Assembly (NCBI RefSeq): GCF_021347895.1
Contig: NC_067132.1
Span: 28,923,757 to 28,987,756 of the forward strand
From: Acanthochromis polyacanthus
Taxonomy: Eukaryota; Chordata; Actinopteri; Pomacentridae
Reading direction: 5' to 3'
DNA length: 64,000 nt
The notes below the pieces were generated by a model. That model did no database searches. It saw only the letters and a program-made list of their open reading frames with translations, and was not told where the DNA came from. A program made the translations under genes and the position numbers. Below, in pieces: positions 1 through 10,800 of this stretch (the stretch's first letter is position 1; each line of letters begins with the position of its first letter).

Positions 1-311
1 ATTTCGGGCATGAGCACTAAACACCACTGAGGAGACACGTAATGGCTGCCAATATTTCTGAGCGTGGAGAATCAGCGGGGGGTTGACACGGCCGCCTCTG
101 TGGGACGCATGCCAGCAGATATAGGCAATCCAAGGCCGGAATTGACAACACAGGCAGATGACAGGGACGCCCGCTTTTCAAGCAGAGAAAGATGATGTTG
201 CATCAGGCCGCCTACTTTCACGCTCCCGTCACTGTAATGTGATGTGCTGTCACATTAAAAAAAAGCCTCGAGTTGGTCAATTTGAAGCGCCATCAGTATT
301 CCCCCAGCGGC
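1..311. other. Single-copy sequence, no gene seen
   Basis: No convincing exon, repeat or RNA gene is visible. This is the left flank of the triplicated unit that begins at about 312. If the dpp6 assignment at 10301-10357 is right, the stretch is intronic on the minus strand. Confidence 0.5.
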
Positions 312-1144
312 GAGAATTATTGCAGCCATAACAATAACACTAAAAGTTCGGGGCGATAAATGTCAGCAGGAACACTGGTTGGAACGCTGGCCCCGGCTTT
401 GAAGCTCATTCCTCTAGGTCTGTGCCTGGCTGAGCACCCAGATGCCAAGATTTGGGCAAAGCCTTTGGCCTCCTGCAGGCTACTGAGTGGCTCTATGTGC
501 AGCCAATTTGGATCACTAAAGAAAGGGAGGATTTATTCAATAGCAGCTATTGAAAACACAGCAAAAAGAGGTTTTGTTTTTTTTTAACCAAATGTACCAG
601 ACATTAAGGGAGCTTAAATAAGACGAAACTAATGACAATCCAACCTTTAGTCACTTTTAGCCGTCACACAGTGCCACAAACCACCCCTGGCAGCATGTCC
701 AATGAAGCTGATTCACATCTGAGCCCCTACAGGCAATTACCTGCTTATCGTTTGTGACTGGTGCTTGCTCTCCTGAATGTTTGTCACCGACATCGGAGCA
801 GGAGATTATGGGAAAAGAGGAAGAATACTAAAAATAAAACATATTACTGGCTAAAGATTTTTTGTGTCATTTGAGCACTAAAAAAAAGTTGTTCAATTTT
901 GGTTGGTAGAGCATCTGTTAGGGGTCAACATTACCAGTTTCCATGACAATGACGTATAGCCAGTGGCTTTTTAGCAATAGTCTGAAAATCAACAGTAAAA
1001 TTGAACCCTCAATTGACACAAATGTAAACTTTGAAGAAAGTTTCCCAAACTCAACTATAACCTCATGGTAAAAAACAAAAACAACAAAGAGTAATTTAGT
1101 CTTAGGTTGAAGGACTTCAACCTCATAGCAAATTACAACCAGCA

Positions 1145-1322
1145 AACCAACCAACACATTAATCAACCAACCAACCAACCAACCAACCAACCAACCAACC
1201 AACCAACCAACAAAATAACCAACCAACCAACGAAATAACCAAACAACCAATGAAATAACCAAACAACCAAACAACCAACACATTAATCAACCAACCAACC
1301 AACCAATGAAATAACCAACCAA
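1145..1322. repeat. (CCAA)n minisatellite in unit 1
   Basis: Runs of ccaa interrupted by blocks such as aatgaaataacc and cacattaatcaa. It forms the 3' part of triplication unit 1. On the minus strand it produces an artefactual Gly-Trp-Leu-Val repeat frame. Confidence 0.9.
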
Positions 1323-2164
1323 GTAACGGTGGTGAGAATTATTGCAGCCATAACAATAACACTAAAAGTTCGGGGCGATAAATGTCAGCAGGAACACTGG
1401 TTGGAACGCTGGCCCCGGCTTTGAAGCTCATTCCTCTAGGTCTGTGCCTGGCTGCGCACCCAGATGCCAAGATTTGGGCAAAGCCTTTGGCCTCCTGCAC
1501 GCTACTGAGTGGCTCTATGTGCAGCCAATTTGGATCACTAAAGAAAGGGAGGATTTATTCAATAGCAGCTATTGAAAACACAGCAAAAAGAGGGAATTTT
1601 TTTAACCAACTGTACCAGACATTAAGGGAGCTTAAATAAGATGAAACTAATGACAATCCAACCTTTAGTCACTTTTAGCCGTCACACAGTGGCACAAACC
1701 ACCCCTGGCAGCCTGTCCAATGAAGCTGATTCACATCTGAGCCCCTACAGGCAATTACCTGCTTATCGTTGGTGACTGGTGCTTGCTCTCCTGAATGTTT
1801 GTCACCAACATCGGAGCAGGAGATTTTGGGAAAAGAGGAAGAATACTAAAAAAATAAAACATATTACTGGCTAAAGCTTTTTTGTGTCAATTGAGCACTA
1901 AAAAAAAGTTGTTCAATTTTGGTTGGTAGAGCATCTGTTAGGGGTCAACATTACCAGTTTCCATGACAATGACTTATTGTCAGTGGCTTTTTAGCAATAG
2001 TCTGAAAATCAACAGTAAAATTGAACCCTCAATTGACACAAATGTAAACTTTGAAGAAGGTTTCCCAAACTCAACTATAACCTCATGGTAAAAAAACAAA
2101 CAAACAACAAAGAGTAATTTAGTCTTAGGTTGAAGGACTTCAACCTCATAGCAAATTACAACCA

Positions 2165-2342
2165 GCAAACCAACCATCACATTAATCAACCAACCAACGA
2201 AATAACCAACGAAATAACCAACCAACCAACCAATGAAATAACCAACCAACCAACCAACCAACCAACGAAATAACCAACCAACCAACCAACCAACACATTA
2301 ATCAACCAACCAAACAACCAACCAATGAAATAACCAACCAAG
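2165..2342. repeat. (CCAA)n minisatellite in unit 2
   Basis: Same ccaa/aatgaaataacc composition as the array at 1145-1322, at the same place in unit 2, but with a different order of interruptions. The array has therefore changed since the unit was duplicated. Confidence 0.9.
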
Positions 2343-2848
2343 TAACGGTGGTGAGAATTATTGCAGCCATAACAATAACACTAAAGGTTCGGGGCGATAA
2401 ATGTCAGCAGGAACACTGGTTGGAACGCTGGCCCCAGCTTTGAAGCTCATTCCTCTAGGTCTGTGCCTGGCTGAGCACCCAGATGCCAAGATTTGGGCAA
2501 AGCCTTTGGCCTCCTGCAGGCTACTGAGTGGCTCTATGTGCAGCCAATTTGGATCACTAAAGAAAGGGAGGATTTATTCAATAGTAGCTATTGAAAACAC
2601 AGCAAAAAGAGGTTGTTTTTTTTTTTAACTAACCGTACCAGACATTAAGGGGGCTTAGATAAGGCAAAACTAATGACAATTCAACCTTTAGTCCCTTTGA
2701 GCCGTCACATGGTGGCACAAACCACCCCTGGCAGCATGTCCAATGAAGCCGGAGCTTCTCCTAATTCGTATCAGAGCCCTTGCAGGCAAGTACCTGCTTA
2801 TCGTTCGTGACTGGCGCTCGTTCTCCTGAATGTTTGTCACCGACGTAG

Positions 2849-4721
2849 CGGAAGGTGGCGCCGGAGACGACAGTGGGGCCCATGGAAAACGGTCAACATT
2901 TCAATTAGAGGCTCGGCAGGAACATGGCGGCTCCTGATCGCCTTCCTGCTCGGCGGCTCCAGGCCCCCCCCATCCCCACCACTAATTACAGTAGGTCGAT
3001 AAGGCCAGAAAACACAGCTCGAACGGACTGAGGCGAGGCACAGATAAACACGAACGCAGACAAGAATACAAAGAAGTATTAACTTACACACTGATCCACA
3101 CACACACAGATACAGGCTGATACACTGCTGACAGTCTGAAGCATGATTAATCCTGCTTCTCTTGCCATTTTCCACTCTGCATACAAAATGCACCTGCAAC
3201 CACAGAAAAAAGGCATTTTCTCCAGTTCATCTTACAAAAGAACACACACAAATGGCTGTAAATGCAACTCATTTGCCTTTTTAATGTGCTTTTCACTTCA
3301 GACAAGAAGGGGAGGAAAGAAAAACCTTGTCGAGTTGCTTCGTTTAAAGAAATATGACCAGTCAGGTTGATGAAAGCATTGCTTAATGAAATCCATATGC
3401 ATATTCCCACACCTTAGAGACACAACTAGGATGCAACAAAAGAAGTCTACACATTTTCTTTGTTGTTGGTTTTTTTTGCAAAAAAAGAAGAAGAAAAAAT
3501 GCTGACCTTTACCTAAATGAGGCAGCTTTACACACTATTTGGAAATTCCTCCTGAGGTGTTTTCGGAAAAAGCCTCACACAAACACCTGGCGTCGACGGC
3601 AGCCATTACGGAGATGGAGGACTGTCATGACATTTAGTTTGACCGTTGCTCCAAACACTGAATATTTATTGCTGTATTAAAGTGCCCCCCTGCTCCCCTC
3701 CTCCCGTGGTTTATAAGCCATTTCGGCAAAGAACATTTAAATCATGACAACAATCATGACAGATCGCTGTGGTGGCTGCCTGGTTGTTCTCGCCTCTAAT
3801 CTCCACTTCAGACTCCAGCACCACATCTCAATTGTACATAATTGCCCTGAAGATGAACTATGGCACAAACATTAGGGGCATCCAATTCTCCTCTAAATCC
3901 ATCTTCCATACCCTCTTATCAGTCAAGGGCACTCGGCAAACAGGAGGCCGATTATCTATTAGCAAAAAAGTGAATCGTCTTGTCACTCTTAGCTATTTCC
4001 ACATCCATTCCGGCCACTCTGCTTATCGATCTCATTAAAAACGTGGCTATGTTTTTTAAAAAGGTGGTGAGCAAGCGAAGACCTGGTGCAGCTGGGTGGC
4101 TTCAAATGTATCTGCGCATCTCCTGAAGGAAATGCCGTCGAGTAAAGTCGACTTGAGTTGCAAGCAAAGTCGCTAGAACCTGGCAAATGAAGCAAAAACT
4201 CAAATTATGCAGGGAATATATGGCGAGGAGTTCAGTGGGATCTCATGCATATGAAAAATCGCCTCCCGGGAGGTGGATAAAGGTTCTGTTTTTTTCCCAA
4301 CTCTGCATGCACTTGTAAACAGAACTTTTCACACCGGGGGGGAAGCAGGGAGGTGGTCCAAGCCTGGCAACTGACAGAGCTGGATAGCTTTGGCCAACAG
4401 AGCACCGGTTGTCTGAGCTGCTTTCTATTCTCTGGCTAGCAAGATGAGCACTCATAGGACAATACATTCACACAGCTGATTGAAAAAAGCCCACCAGTGC
4501 CATCGATTTCTGCATGAAAACCACTTCTCCTTTGTTTCCAATCTGTCACAGAAGGTTGCATAAAAACACAAGAACACAGCTAATAAGCTACACTAGGATC
4601 CAGCACTGTGAAATTCTTTGGAATTCACCCACAGATCACAGCGAATTTGTTGAAATTCATTTATTCTGCTGTGAGATTTTACCATTTTGTGAGAGGCTGA
4701 GCAAATTTGAATTCTCTACAG
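2849..4721. other. Single-copy sequence, no gene seen
   Basis: No exon recognised on either strand. It contains a short CA-rich patch near 3091-3112 and a mixed-composition block around 3655-3760 that looks non-repetitive and might be regulatory. The latter is only an impression from composition. Confidence 0.4.
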
Positions 4722-5207
4722 CAGGGGTGTCAAATTCATTGTCGTTCAGGGGCCGCATGGAGCTCAATTTGATCTCCAGTGACCAGCAAAATCACAGCAT
4801 AACAACCGAGAAATGACCACAACTTAAAATGTTTCCCTGTTTTAGTGCAAAAACGTACATTCTGAAAATGTTTACATTTAATGAACTATCTTTTACAAAA
4901 CATTATGAACACCCTCACAATTAAGTAAAATTCTAACAATCTGTTAGGCCTCAGTTCATCATTTGCACATTACAACTTCCAGATCACAGTGTTTCTACAA
5001 AGGGACAAAACATTTAGTCACAGGGTTTTGGAATTGAACAATATAGCATTGAACTTTGATTTAAAAAATTACTTGTCAAGATCTAGACATTATTTTCAGT
5101 TTACATTCATTTCCACATCTGTGTAGTAATTCTAACCACCTGAAGTGACACGCTATTAAGGAAGAAGGACAAGTTATCCTCTCTGCCTTGGAAATGTGTC
5201 AAATACA

Positions 5208-5289
5208 TACACCTCCTGTCAAAAGGTTTGAGACGGGTTCTAATTTATTTGAATGAGAAAGTGTCTCAAAGCTTTTGACAGGGGGTGTA
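5208..5289. mobile_element. 82-bp palindromic miniature inverted-repeat element
   Basis: Begins tacacctcctgtcaaaag and ends cttttgacagggggtgta. The two arms of about 29 bases are imperfect reverse complements around a 20-25-base loop. Termini beginning TACA and the TA at both edges fit a Tc1/mariner-type miniature element reduced to little more than its terminal repeats. It lies inside the hAT-like copy at 4722-6021, so it inserted later. Confidence 0.75.
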
Positions 5290-5387
5290 TGTAAAAAACA
5301 CATTAAAGTTGTGGCAGTATAGGTGACAAATTTAAAATCACAGTTACTTTTACTGAAAAATGGAAGTTAATATTGGCTCTGTAATTT

Positions 5388-5949
5388 TTACTCCACCAAG
5401 GAATGCGGCAGAGTTATGTGACGATCGGCATACATTTGTCTGTCCGTCTGTGAGACAAATTACTCAAAAATGGACTAATGGATTTGGATGAAATTTTCAG
5501 GGAAAGTCAGAAATGACACAAGGATCACTTGATTAGATTTTATGACTGATGCGGCTGATAGTCTGGATACATGGATTTGTTAAAGATTTCTGTATCACTG
5601 CAAGATAGCAGCACGGCGTCACTGTAACCATGACAACAAGTGAACACTACATCAGCTGCCTGCTGATGATCACATGATTGCAATCCCACTACAAATCAAT
5701 CTCTGCAGATTTATCAGGACTATCCGTTGGAAATGATACAAGGAACAATTGATTAAATTGTGGGGGCATTTCTGAGTCCCATCAATTCCCACCACCCGCT
5801 ACATATTTAGGTCACGTGGTTCGATATCCGTACATAACGTACACATGGATAACACACGCCTGTGCCGCATGGCCGCATTTCTGACCGTGCCATATGTGGG
5901 AATGAACAGCCTTTGTGGAGTACTGCGTTCTCGGAGTGCTTTTCTTGTT
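5388..5949 (+). repeat. TTACTCC interspersed repeat, copy 1 (complete form)
   Basis: Starts ttactccaccaagg and ends ggagtgcttttcttgtt. The same sequence, with the same ends, recurs at 12396-13054 (reverse), 26826-27506 (reverse), 27673-27760, 32918-33520, 53207-53573 and 63713-63988. Landmarks are a (gtct)n stretch near the start, ccatgacaacaagtgaacac in the middle, and tacgtacacatg-like text near the end. It codes for nothing recognisable. Its class is uncertain: it could be a short retroposon that shares its tail with a LINE, or a non-autonomous DNA element. This copy sits inside the hAT-like element, whose sequence resumes at 5950. Confidence 0.8.
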
Positions 5950-6021
5950 ACACTTTACATCCCGGATTGGACCCTCTGGCGGGCTGGTTTTGGCCTGCAG
6001 GTCGTATGTTTGACACCTCTT

Positions 6022-7912
6022 CCCTCCAAGCTAATCTGTGAGTGTCTTTTTGTGCATCTTCTTGTCTGATCAACAGGTGATTTAGACATCTAGTTGGGTA
6101 GTGGGAAGCCTGTAAAAATGGATTCCTAGTTGATGCAAAGTGCCACTTCATGCACAGATGCACCACTTTGTTAAAAAAGCACTGAAACTCCACCAAATCT
6201 GCAGCAATGCTTTGCTGTGGTCCACATTCTGCAGGCAAAGTTCACGCCAAAAAAGCCACAAAAGCAGGTGGCGTGCAGACAATTCCCCTCCTGCAGCCCC
6301 ACGGTGCCTCATGTGCAACTCGCTACTTTAATCAACATCTGCTTAAGCGCTCATCACTTGAGCTTTTTGTCGGCAGGCCACTGAGGCGGCAGCGAAAACA
6401 AAACACGGCTGATTAAAATCATATTTGTTTTTCCTCTCCGCGAGAAAACACGAAAAAGTCAAACATCGCCGGCTCGGCAATATTTACACCTCTTCGCCAT
6501 CTTTAAAAGAGCGTGTTCCCGTCTGAGTCCTCTTCCCTCGTCAATATTTTGACTTTCAAGTGAGCCGCTTCACATTTCATGCCTCAATTTATCAGCTGAT
6601 AGCAGACGGGCTCCGTTTGAAATAAACAACATTTTTATTAACATTTGACAAAAGCACACACCTTATTTTGAAGATTAACATGACACGAATGCTATCAGCC
6701 TATTAGGTTTGTATCCTCTCTCCGAGGAATCATACATGTGTAATAAATGTGCAAGGGTTTTCTTGTGCACTTTCTGTCTGCAGTAGCAAATTCTGCACTG
6801 TGCTGTTTGTCAGTTTTGATTCCAGTGCTGGTCTAGTAACATGCACAGTGACATGCATCATCTGGTGCACCCAATAACACCAGTCACCCTTTCCTCACCT
6901 GCCAGCTAAGAGCTCAGCAGGGTGAAAAAAAAGCTCCTTCAGGCACATTCATGTGTCACAAAAGCAAACAGAAATAAAGCAGCTTGATAGAGCACCAGGA
7001 AAAAGCTGCAAAATCACTAAAATATGAGCCCTTGCATTCTACCTATGCCACCATTCCTCTTTTCCTTCAGCCCCTCGGATGCCTATCCTCTTCAGGAACA
7101 CCCACAGGCTGCTTCGCTCAGCTGTTACTCAAGCTGCTGCAATGGCATGAGCTGAGGTTTTTGGCTCTCAACCTCCCCCCTCAACCATCAACCAAACTGC
7201 TCGTACTGCTAGTATGAGATGCTACAAATTCGATTTTAACAGCGCAGATTTTCAGTTTTCAGTGTTCGAGCCTTGAGCTTGCACTACTCAGTAAGTTTTC
7301 AAAGTCTGCCAGTCATGCAGAGTGTGAAGAGACTGGCTGGATATTGGTTAAATGGTCAAGCCATCTCCGCTGAACTGAAGTCTCGCCCATTAAATGCTGT
7401 GGTGCAGCGATCCTGCTTTAAAGCTGCTCTTGGCTGCAAATGGCTGTGAAGGAAATCCCAACTTGGAAAACGTGGCATCATTAAACAGAAACCAGATGCT
7501 TTTATGAAACCAGAGGCCTCAAAAAAGACACCGAATCTGAGTGTTTGAACATCAAGCAGCCGAGTGTCAGGTTTTTGCAGGCTGCCAATTGCGTCGCCGT
7601 CTTTGTAATAACCTGAAGATGTTCTGACAACAGCTTCAAATGAGTCCAAAGCAACTCCCGCCTCCACAAATGCATTACCGCCCCCGGCCCCGGCTCAACC
7701 CCTCGCACCTCCAGAACCTCCACCTTGTTGCAGTAATGAGGGTTAGTGATGTGACTCTCTCTCGGTGTGCTGCGCCGACTTGATTACTGGCTGCTGCTGC
7801 TGCTATCTCTGGTGAGCTGCCCTCTATCTCCGTCCTCTGTCCCTGGACCGTAAGCCCTGCTAGCAGACCATCAATCAGCAGGCCGCAACAGGACCTCACG
7901 TAATCACAGCCG

Positions 7913-7916
<4 letters not shown>
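6022..7916. other. Single-copy sequence, possible regulatory block
   Basis: No exon recognised. The stretch 6410-6660 is non-repetitive and mixes AT-rich homeobox-like words (gattaaaat, cagctgatag) with CpGs, as conserved enhancers often do. This is only a candidate, because conservation cannot be tested here. Small trinucleotide runs (ctg) occur near 7790. Confidence 0.35.
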
Positions 7917-7983
<67 letters not shown>

Positions 7984-7996
7984 AGTGTGTGTGTGG
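7917..7996. repeat. (GT)n microsatellite
   Basis: About 64 uninterrupted bases of gt, then gagagtgtgtgtgtgg. The long pure run implies a polymorphic marker. The minus-strand His-Thr repeat frame across it is an artefact. Confidence 0.97.
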
Positions 7997-9929
7997 TGCA
8001 AACATGCGTGTCTATGTTACATGGCGGGCATCACAACCTAATATGCTCAAAGTAATTTTTCACTTTGTTGGAGCTTCATGCCTCAGGAAAAGCCACCGAC
8101 AGCGACCATTAACCATCGACTGATGTTCCAGCATCACCGGGTCTCTAATCTTCTCAGTAATTAAGAAAAAAAGGTCAGTTTTTACTGGAGTGGACTGAAT
8201 TTTTCTTGCTCTCAAGTCTCGATATCAATTGATTCAAAGACGACTGCCAACGCCGAACACAGCCGACACCGTATGCTAATTAGCCCATCAGAAGATCACA
8301 ACATTTTACTTATCGGTCGGTCTATTGATCACATTTTTTTTCTGGCACAGAAATGCTGAATAGCTCATTGTTCAACAAGTCAATAGTCTGAAAATGAATT
8401 AGACCTTTTACCAGTTCTCAGGCAAAAATGCTAAACGGTCTCTTTTCCCAAATTCTCCAATGAGGATATGTCATGTGTTTCTTTATTGCTGTTTTTATTT
8501 AAATAGCTTTAAGTGTAACACTGGTATTCAGTGAAAAGTGATATTTAGAAGCTGCCACCTTGGGATCTTGCACAACTGCACTATTTTCTGACTTATTGTG
8601 TACTTAAAAATGATTCATTTGAACATAAATCAACAGATTAGTTAGAAATATAGCCCAAAATAATTCATGCAGCTCTAGTTTGTCTTATAAAATCAGGAAA
8701 AACTGTTTTATTGAGCCCATTAGAGCCCATGCTGATGCTTTTAAACTGCATCTTTTGTCCAACCAACAGTCGAAATCTCAGATATTCACTAAAAAGCAGC
8801 AATCCTTGGTTCTGAGAAGCTACAACTTATTGCAAAATTTTAATTAATGACTAAAAAAAATTCTTGACTACATCCCATTTATCAGTCCTTTCAGCATGAT
8901 CTAGCTACTTTAAAGTCCATTACTTGCTAATGTTGATATTTAAATCTGTACAGTATGTTCAGGAGATGCAGGGTGGGACTGGTGGACCTTTCGGCTGCCT
9001 CCTAAGGTATGACTGACAGTCTGCTGCTAAATCACAGCAGGGGAAGATTGTCTGCCTGGCAGGATAAAGCCAAGTGTCCCACCTCACCTTTTCTGTCATT
9101 TTTTTTCCAACACCATGCAGCGTGGCACTGACAGATGCAGCCTAAAGTTATGGTTTGCTCTGACAGACTGGGAAACATGACTTACGATTTAGAAACTTGG
9201 CAAAAGATAACCTTTTATTCTTGCACCTCGCAGCAGGCAAAAGACCCAGGATGTAACAGCAGGATTCCACGCAGTAACTTACAGATTTAAGTGGAAAAAA
9301 GACTAATAATACAAGATTAAAACATGATGTACTGTTAAAATCAGTCAGAGCATTTTCCTAATGGAAGAATATCAGACATGCTGTTGAGTTTAGATGCAAA
9401 ATATCACAAATAAACTGACATTTTCACATTTTTTTTGCAAAGTTGCATCAATTTCCTTTCCAATCTGGCAACTTTTAAAGATCTCTAGCCCTTTTGTAAG
9501 GCACAAAATTACCAGAACAGTAACAGAAAATTGCATTATTGCTCCAAAATGCCTGCTCTGTGCTGTAGGAAGAGGTGTAATATGTGATAACCTTGACATT
9601 AACGCAGTACAATAAAAAATGAGCGGGTTTTTCCTGTCATATCATGAAATATTCATATTTAAAAAATGACACCAATTGTTTTTTCCTCCATTCTCTATAG
9701 AGGCGGGTCAGCAGATGCTCCATCATTACTGAGTGAAGGCTGCGAAATGAAACCGAGCACAGCCACCCCTGCACCACGCCAAAAAATGCAACAGTGTCCT
9801 CAGACGTGGAGAACTCCAGCGTGCGTCTGCAGAGGTCAGAATGAAATAAATAAATATATCCTACAGCTGATATGATCTGTCCACTTTTGCACTCCTTAAG
9901 TTGGGCTAATTGGGAAGGTTTGCTGCAAG
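7997..9929. other. Single-copy AT-rich sequence, no gene seen
   Basis: No exon, repeat family or RNA gene recognised. On the dpp6 reading this is intron 1 just downstream of the first exon on the minus strand. The exon that should encode ELVGSN-like text and the membrane segment was looked for here and in 1-7916 on the minus strand and was not seen. Confidence 0.4.
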
Positions 9930-10360
9930 GTGAAGACGCGCGCCGGACTGGGAAAAACCTCGCGTGCGTAAAGTCGCCAAATGATTACCGATGCGTAAAA
10001 ATCACAATAATAATAACGGTGACGGCGGTGCGTGTGAGCGAGGCTGTAAAATCCTTCAGTCGTGATGAACTGCCAGCAGCGATCGGCTCTCACTTCCAAT
10101 TGACTCGGAGTGCAAACGCCTTTCACGAACGCAGGGCACCAAATTCTATTTCCCCCCTTCCTTTCAAGCACACCATTTCAAATCGGTCAGAGAAGTCACC
10201 GCGGCGAATATCATTCACTGTGGGGCCAAGCGGGATGAGAAAACAGGCGGGGTGACACAGGTTAATGCTGGTATTAATAAGAGGAGAAGCTCATGGGTAC
10301 CTGGTCTTGCTGTTGAGCCGCTTTCGACGGTGCATTGCCTTCCTTCGCGGTGGTCATGAT
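9930..10360. promoter_or_regulatory. CpG-dense block around the dpp6 first exon
   Basis: CpG dinucleotides are conspicuously clustered here (for example gacgcgcgccgg, cctcgcgtgcg, accgcggcg, gctttcgacgg) compared with the CpG-poor flanks. The cluster runs over the 19-codon exon and about 370 bases of the following intron. It fits a CpG-island promoter just downstream of a vertebrate transcription start. No transcription start site can be fixed from sequence alone. Confidence 0.5.
10301..10357 (-). CDS. dpp6: DPP6 short isoform (DPPX-S) first coding exon
   Basis: On the minus strand an ATG (10357-10355) opens 19 codons reading MTTAKEGNAPSKAAQQQDQ. They end at CAG followed directly by the intron donor GTACCC (10300-10295). 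From memory the mammalian DPP6-S isoform begins MTTAKEPSASGKSVQQQEQ before the shared ELVGSN segment: same length, 12 of 19 residues identical, same phase-0 junction. An in-frame TGA lies four codons upstream (TGA GGG GGA ATC ATG) and the base at -3 is A, so the start is well defined. DPP6 is a type II membrane, catalytically inactive dipeptidyl-peptidase-like subunit of neuronal Kv4 (A-type) channels. This exon gives only the cytoplasmic N-terminus specific to one isoform; the membrane segment and beta-propeller/hydrolase domains lie in later exons outside the window. The paralogue dpp10 is less likely, because its corresponding isoform start is longer and different. Whether this is dpp6a or dpp6b is unknown. 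Confidence 0.8.
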
Positions 10361-10800
10361 TCCCCCTCAAAAAAAGCTGGGGAGAAACTGTTGTTTCCCC
10401 GGCAGGAGGAAGGATGAGGAGGGGGGTTAAAAAAATGCAAATGCAGAAAGAAAGATACACCGGTGCAGCAGCAGAAGCAGAATCAGCAGCAGGAGAAGAA
10501 GAAGTCTATTCTGCTGCGCCTGTGGGTTTGCAGCGACCAAGGTGTGAAATAACAAGTGGTGGAAGGACGCGCTACTCGAGATGAGGAGGAGGAGGAGGAG
10601 GAGGAGGAGGAAGGGGGGAAATGCAAAAGATCCTCGGTGGAAAGAGAAAGAGGAGGAGGAGACAGCAGGGAGAGAGAGAGAGAGGAGGAGAAACCGAGCA
10701 TCTCTTCTTCTTGATGCGGGACTCTGCCATTCAATATTCCACAGGAGTGTGCGCCCACACACACACAGACACACAGATTTTCAAGTCAGCTGGGATGCAA
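10358..10800 (-). promoter_or_regulatory. Putative 5' leader and core promoter of dpp6-S
   Basis: Directly upstream of the minus-strand start codon. On the sense strand it is strongly CT-rich (plus-strand gaggaggagg run at 10583-10612, agagagagag near 10670-10685), with a short GT/CA tract near 10757-10778. CT-rich leaders and TATA-less starts are common in CpG-type neuronal promoters. I see no clear TATA box. The extent is a guess. Confidence 0.35.
10583..10690. repeat. Purine-rich (GAG)n/(GA)n tract
   Basis: About 30 bases of gag repeats at 10583-10612, followed by aagaggaggagga and an agagagag run. Open frames across it on both strands (Arg-, Ser- or Leu-rich) are low-complexity artefacts. 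Confidence 0.9.

Larger units (their letters stand above)
312..2848. repeat. Tandem triplication of a ~1.02-kb unit
   Basis: The phrase gagaattattgcagccata recurs at 312, 1334 and 2353, giving periods of 1022 and 1019 bp. Units 1 (312-1333) and 2 (1334-2352) are nearly identical over their whole length. Unit 3 is partial: it stays similar up to about 2848 and is more diverged in its last 200 bases. Each complete unit ends in a CCAA-rich minisatellite, which unit 3 lacks. The near identity of units 1 and 2 points to recent unequal crossing-over. Short open frames of 75-85 codons at 360, 1382 and 2401 are copied with the unit; their differences are mostly replacement changes, so I do not treat them as genes. 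Confidence 0.9.
4722..6021 (+). mobile_element. hAT-like non-autonomous element, interrupted by nested insertions
   Basis: The left end caggggtgtcaaattcatt at 4722 and the right end gtatgtttgacacctct (to about 6021) are inverted copies of each other, as in the common teleost 'caggggtgtcaaa' family. The internal order (tttagtgcaaaaacgtacattctg, catttagtcacaggg, ccggattggaccctctgg) agrees with the other copies in this window. There is no transposase frame, so it would depend on enzymes supplied elsewhere. A miniature element (5208-5289) and a TTACTCC repeat (5388-5949) have inserted into it. The hAT assignment rests on the termini and on the 8-bp target duplication seen in the copy at 16847-17692. 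Confidence 0.75.

Noticed and set aside
918..2285. Minus-strand Gly-Trp-Leu-Val repeat 'membrane protein' frames
   Set aside because: They are direct translation of the CCAA minisatellite.
360..2628. Conserved 75-85-codon frames [20 protein letters not shown]... repeated three times
   Set aside because: They are copied with the tandem unit. The few differences inside the shared frame are mostly amino-acid changing (E/A, R/T, A/V) with one silent change, so there is no sign of protein selection. No similarity to known proteins.
7675..8001. His-Thr repeat frame
   Set aside because: Translation of the GT microsatellite; the same applies at 54553-54906.
10215..10774. Longer minus-strand frames overlapping the dpp6 exon (Leu- and Ser-rich, 81-115 codons)
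   Set aside because: They begin at GTG, not ATG, are low-complexity translations of CT-rich sequence, and are out of frame with the recognised exon.
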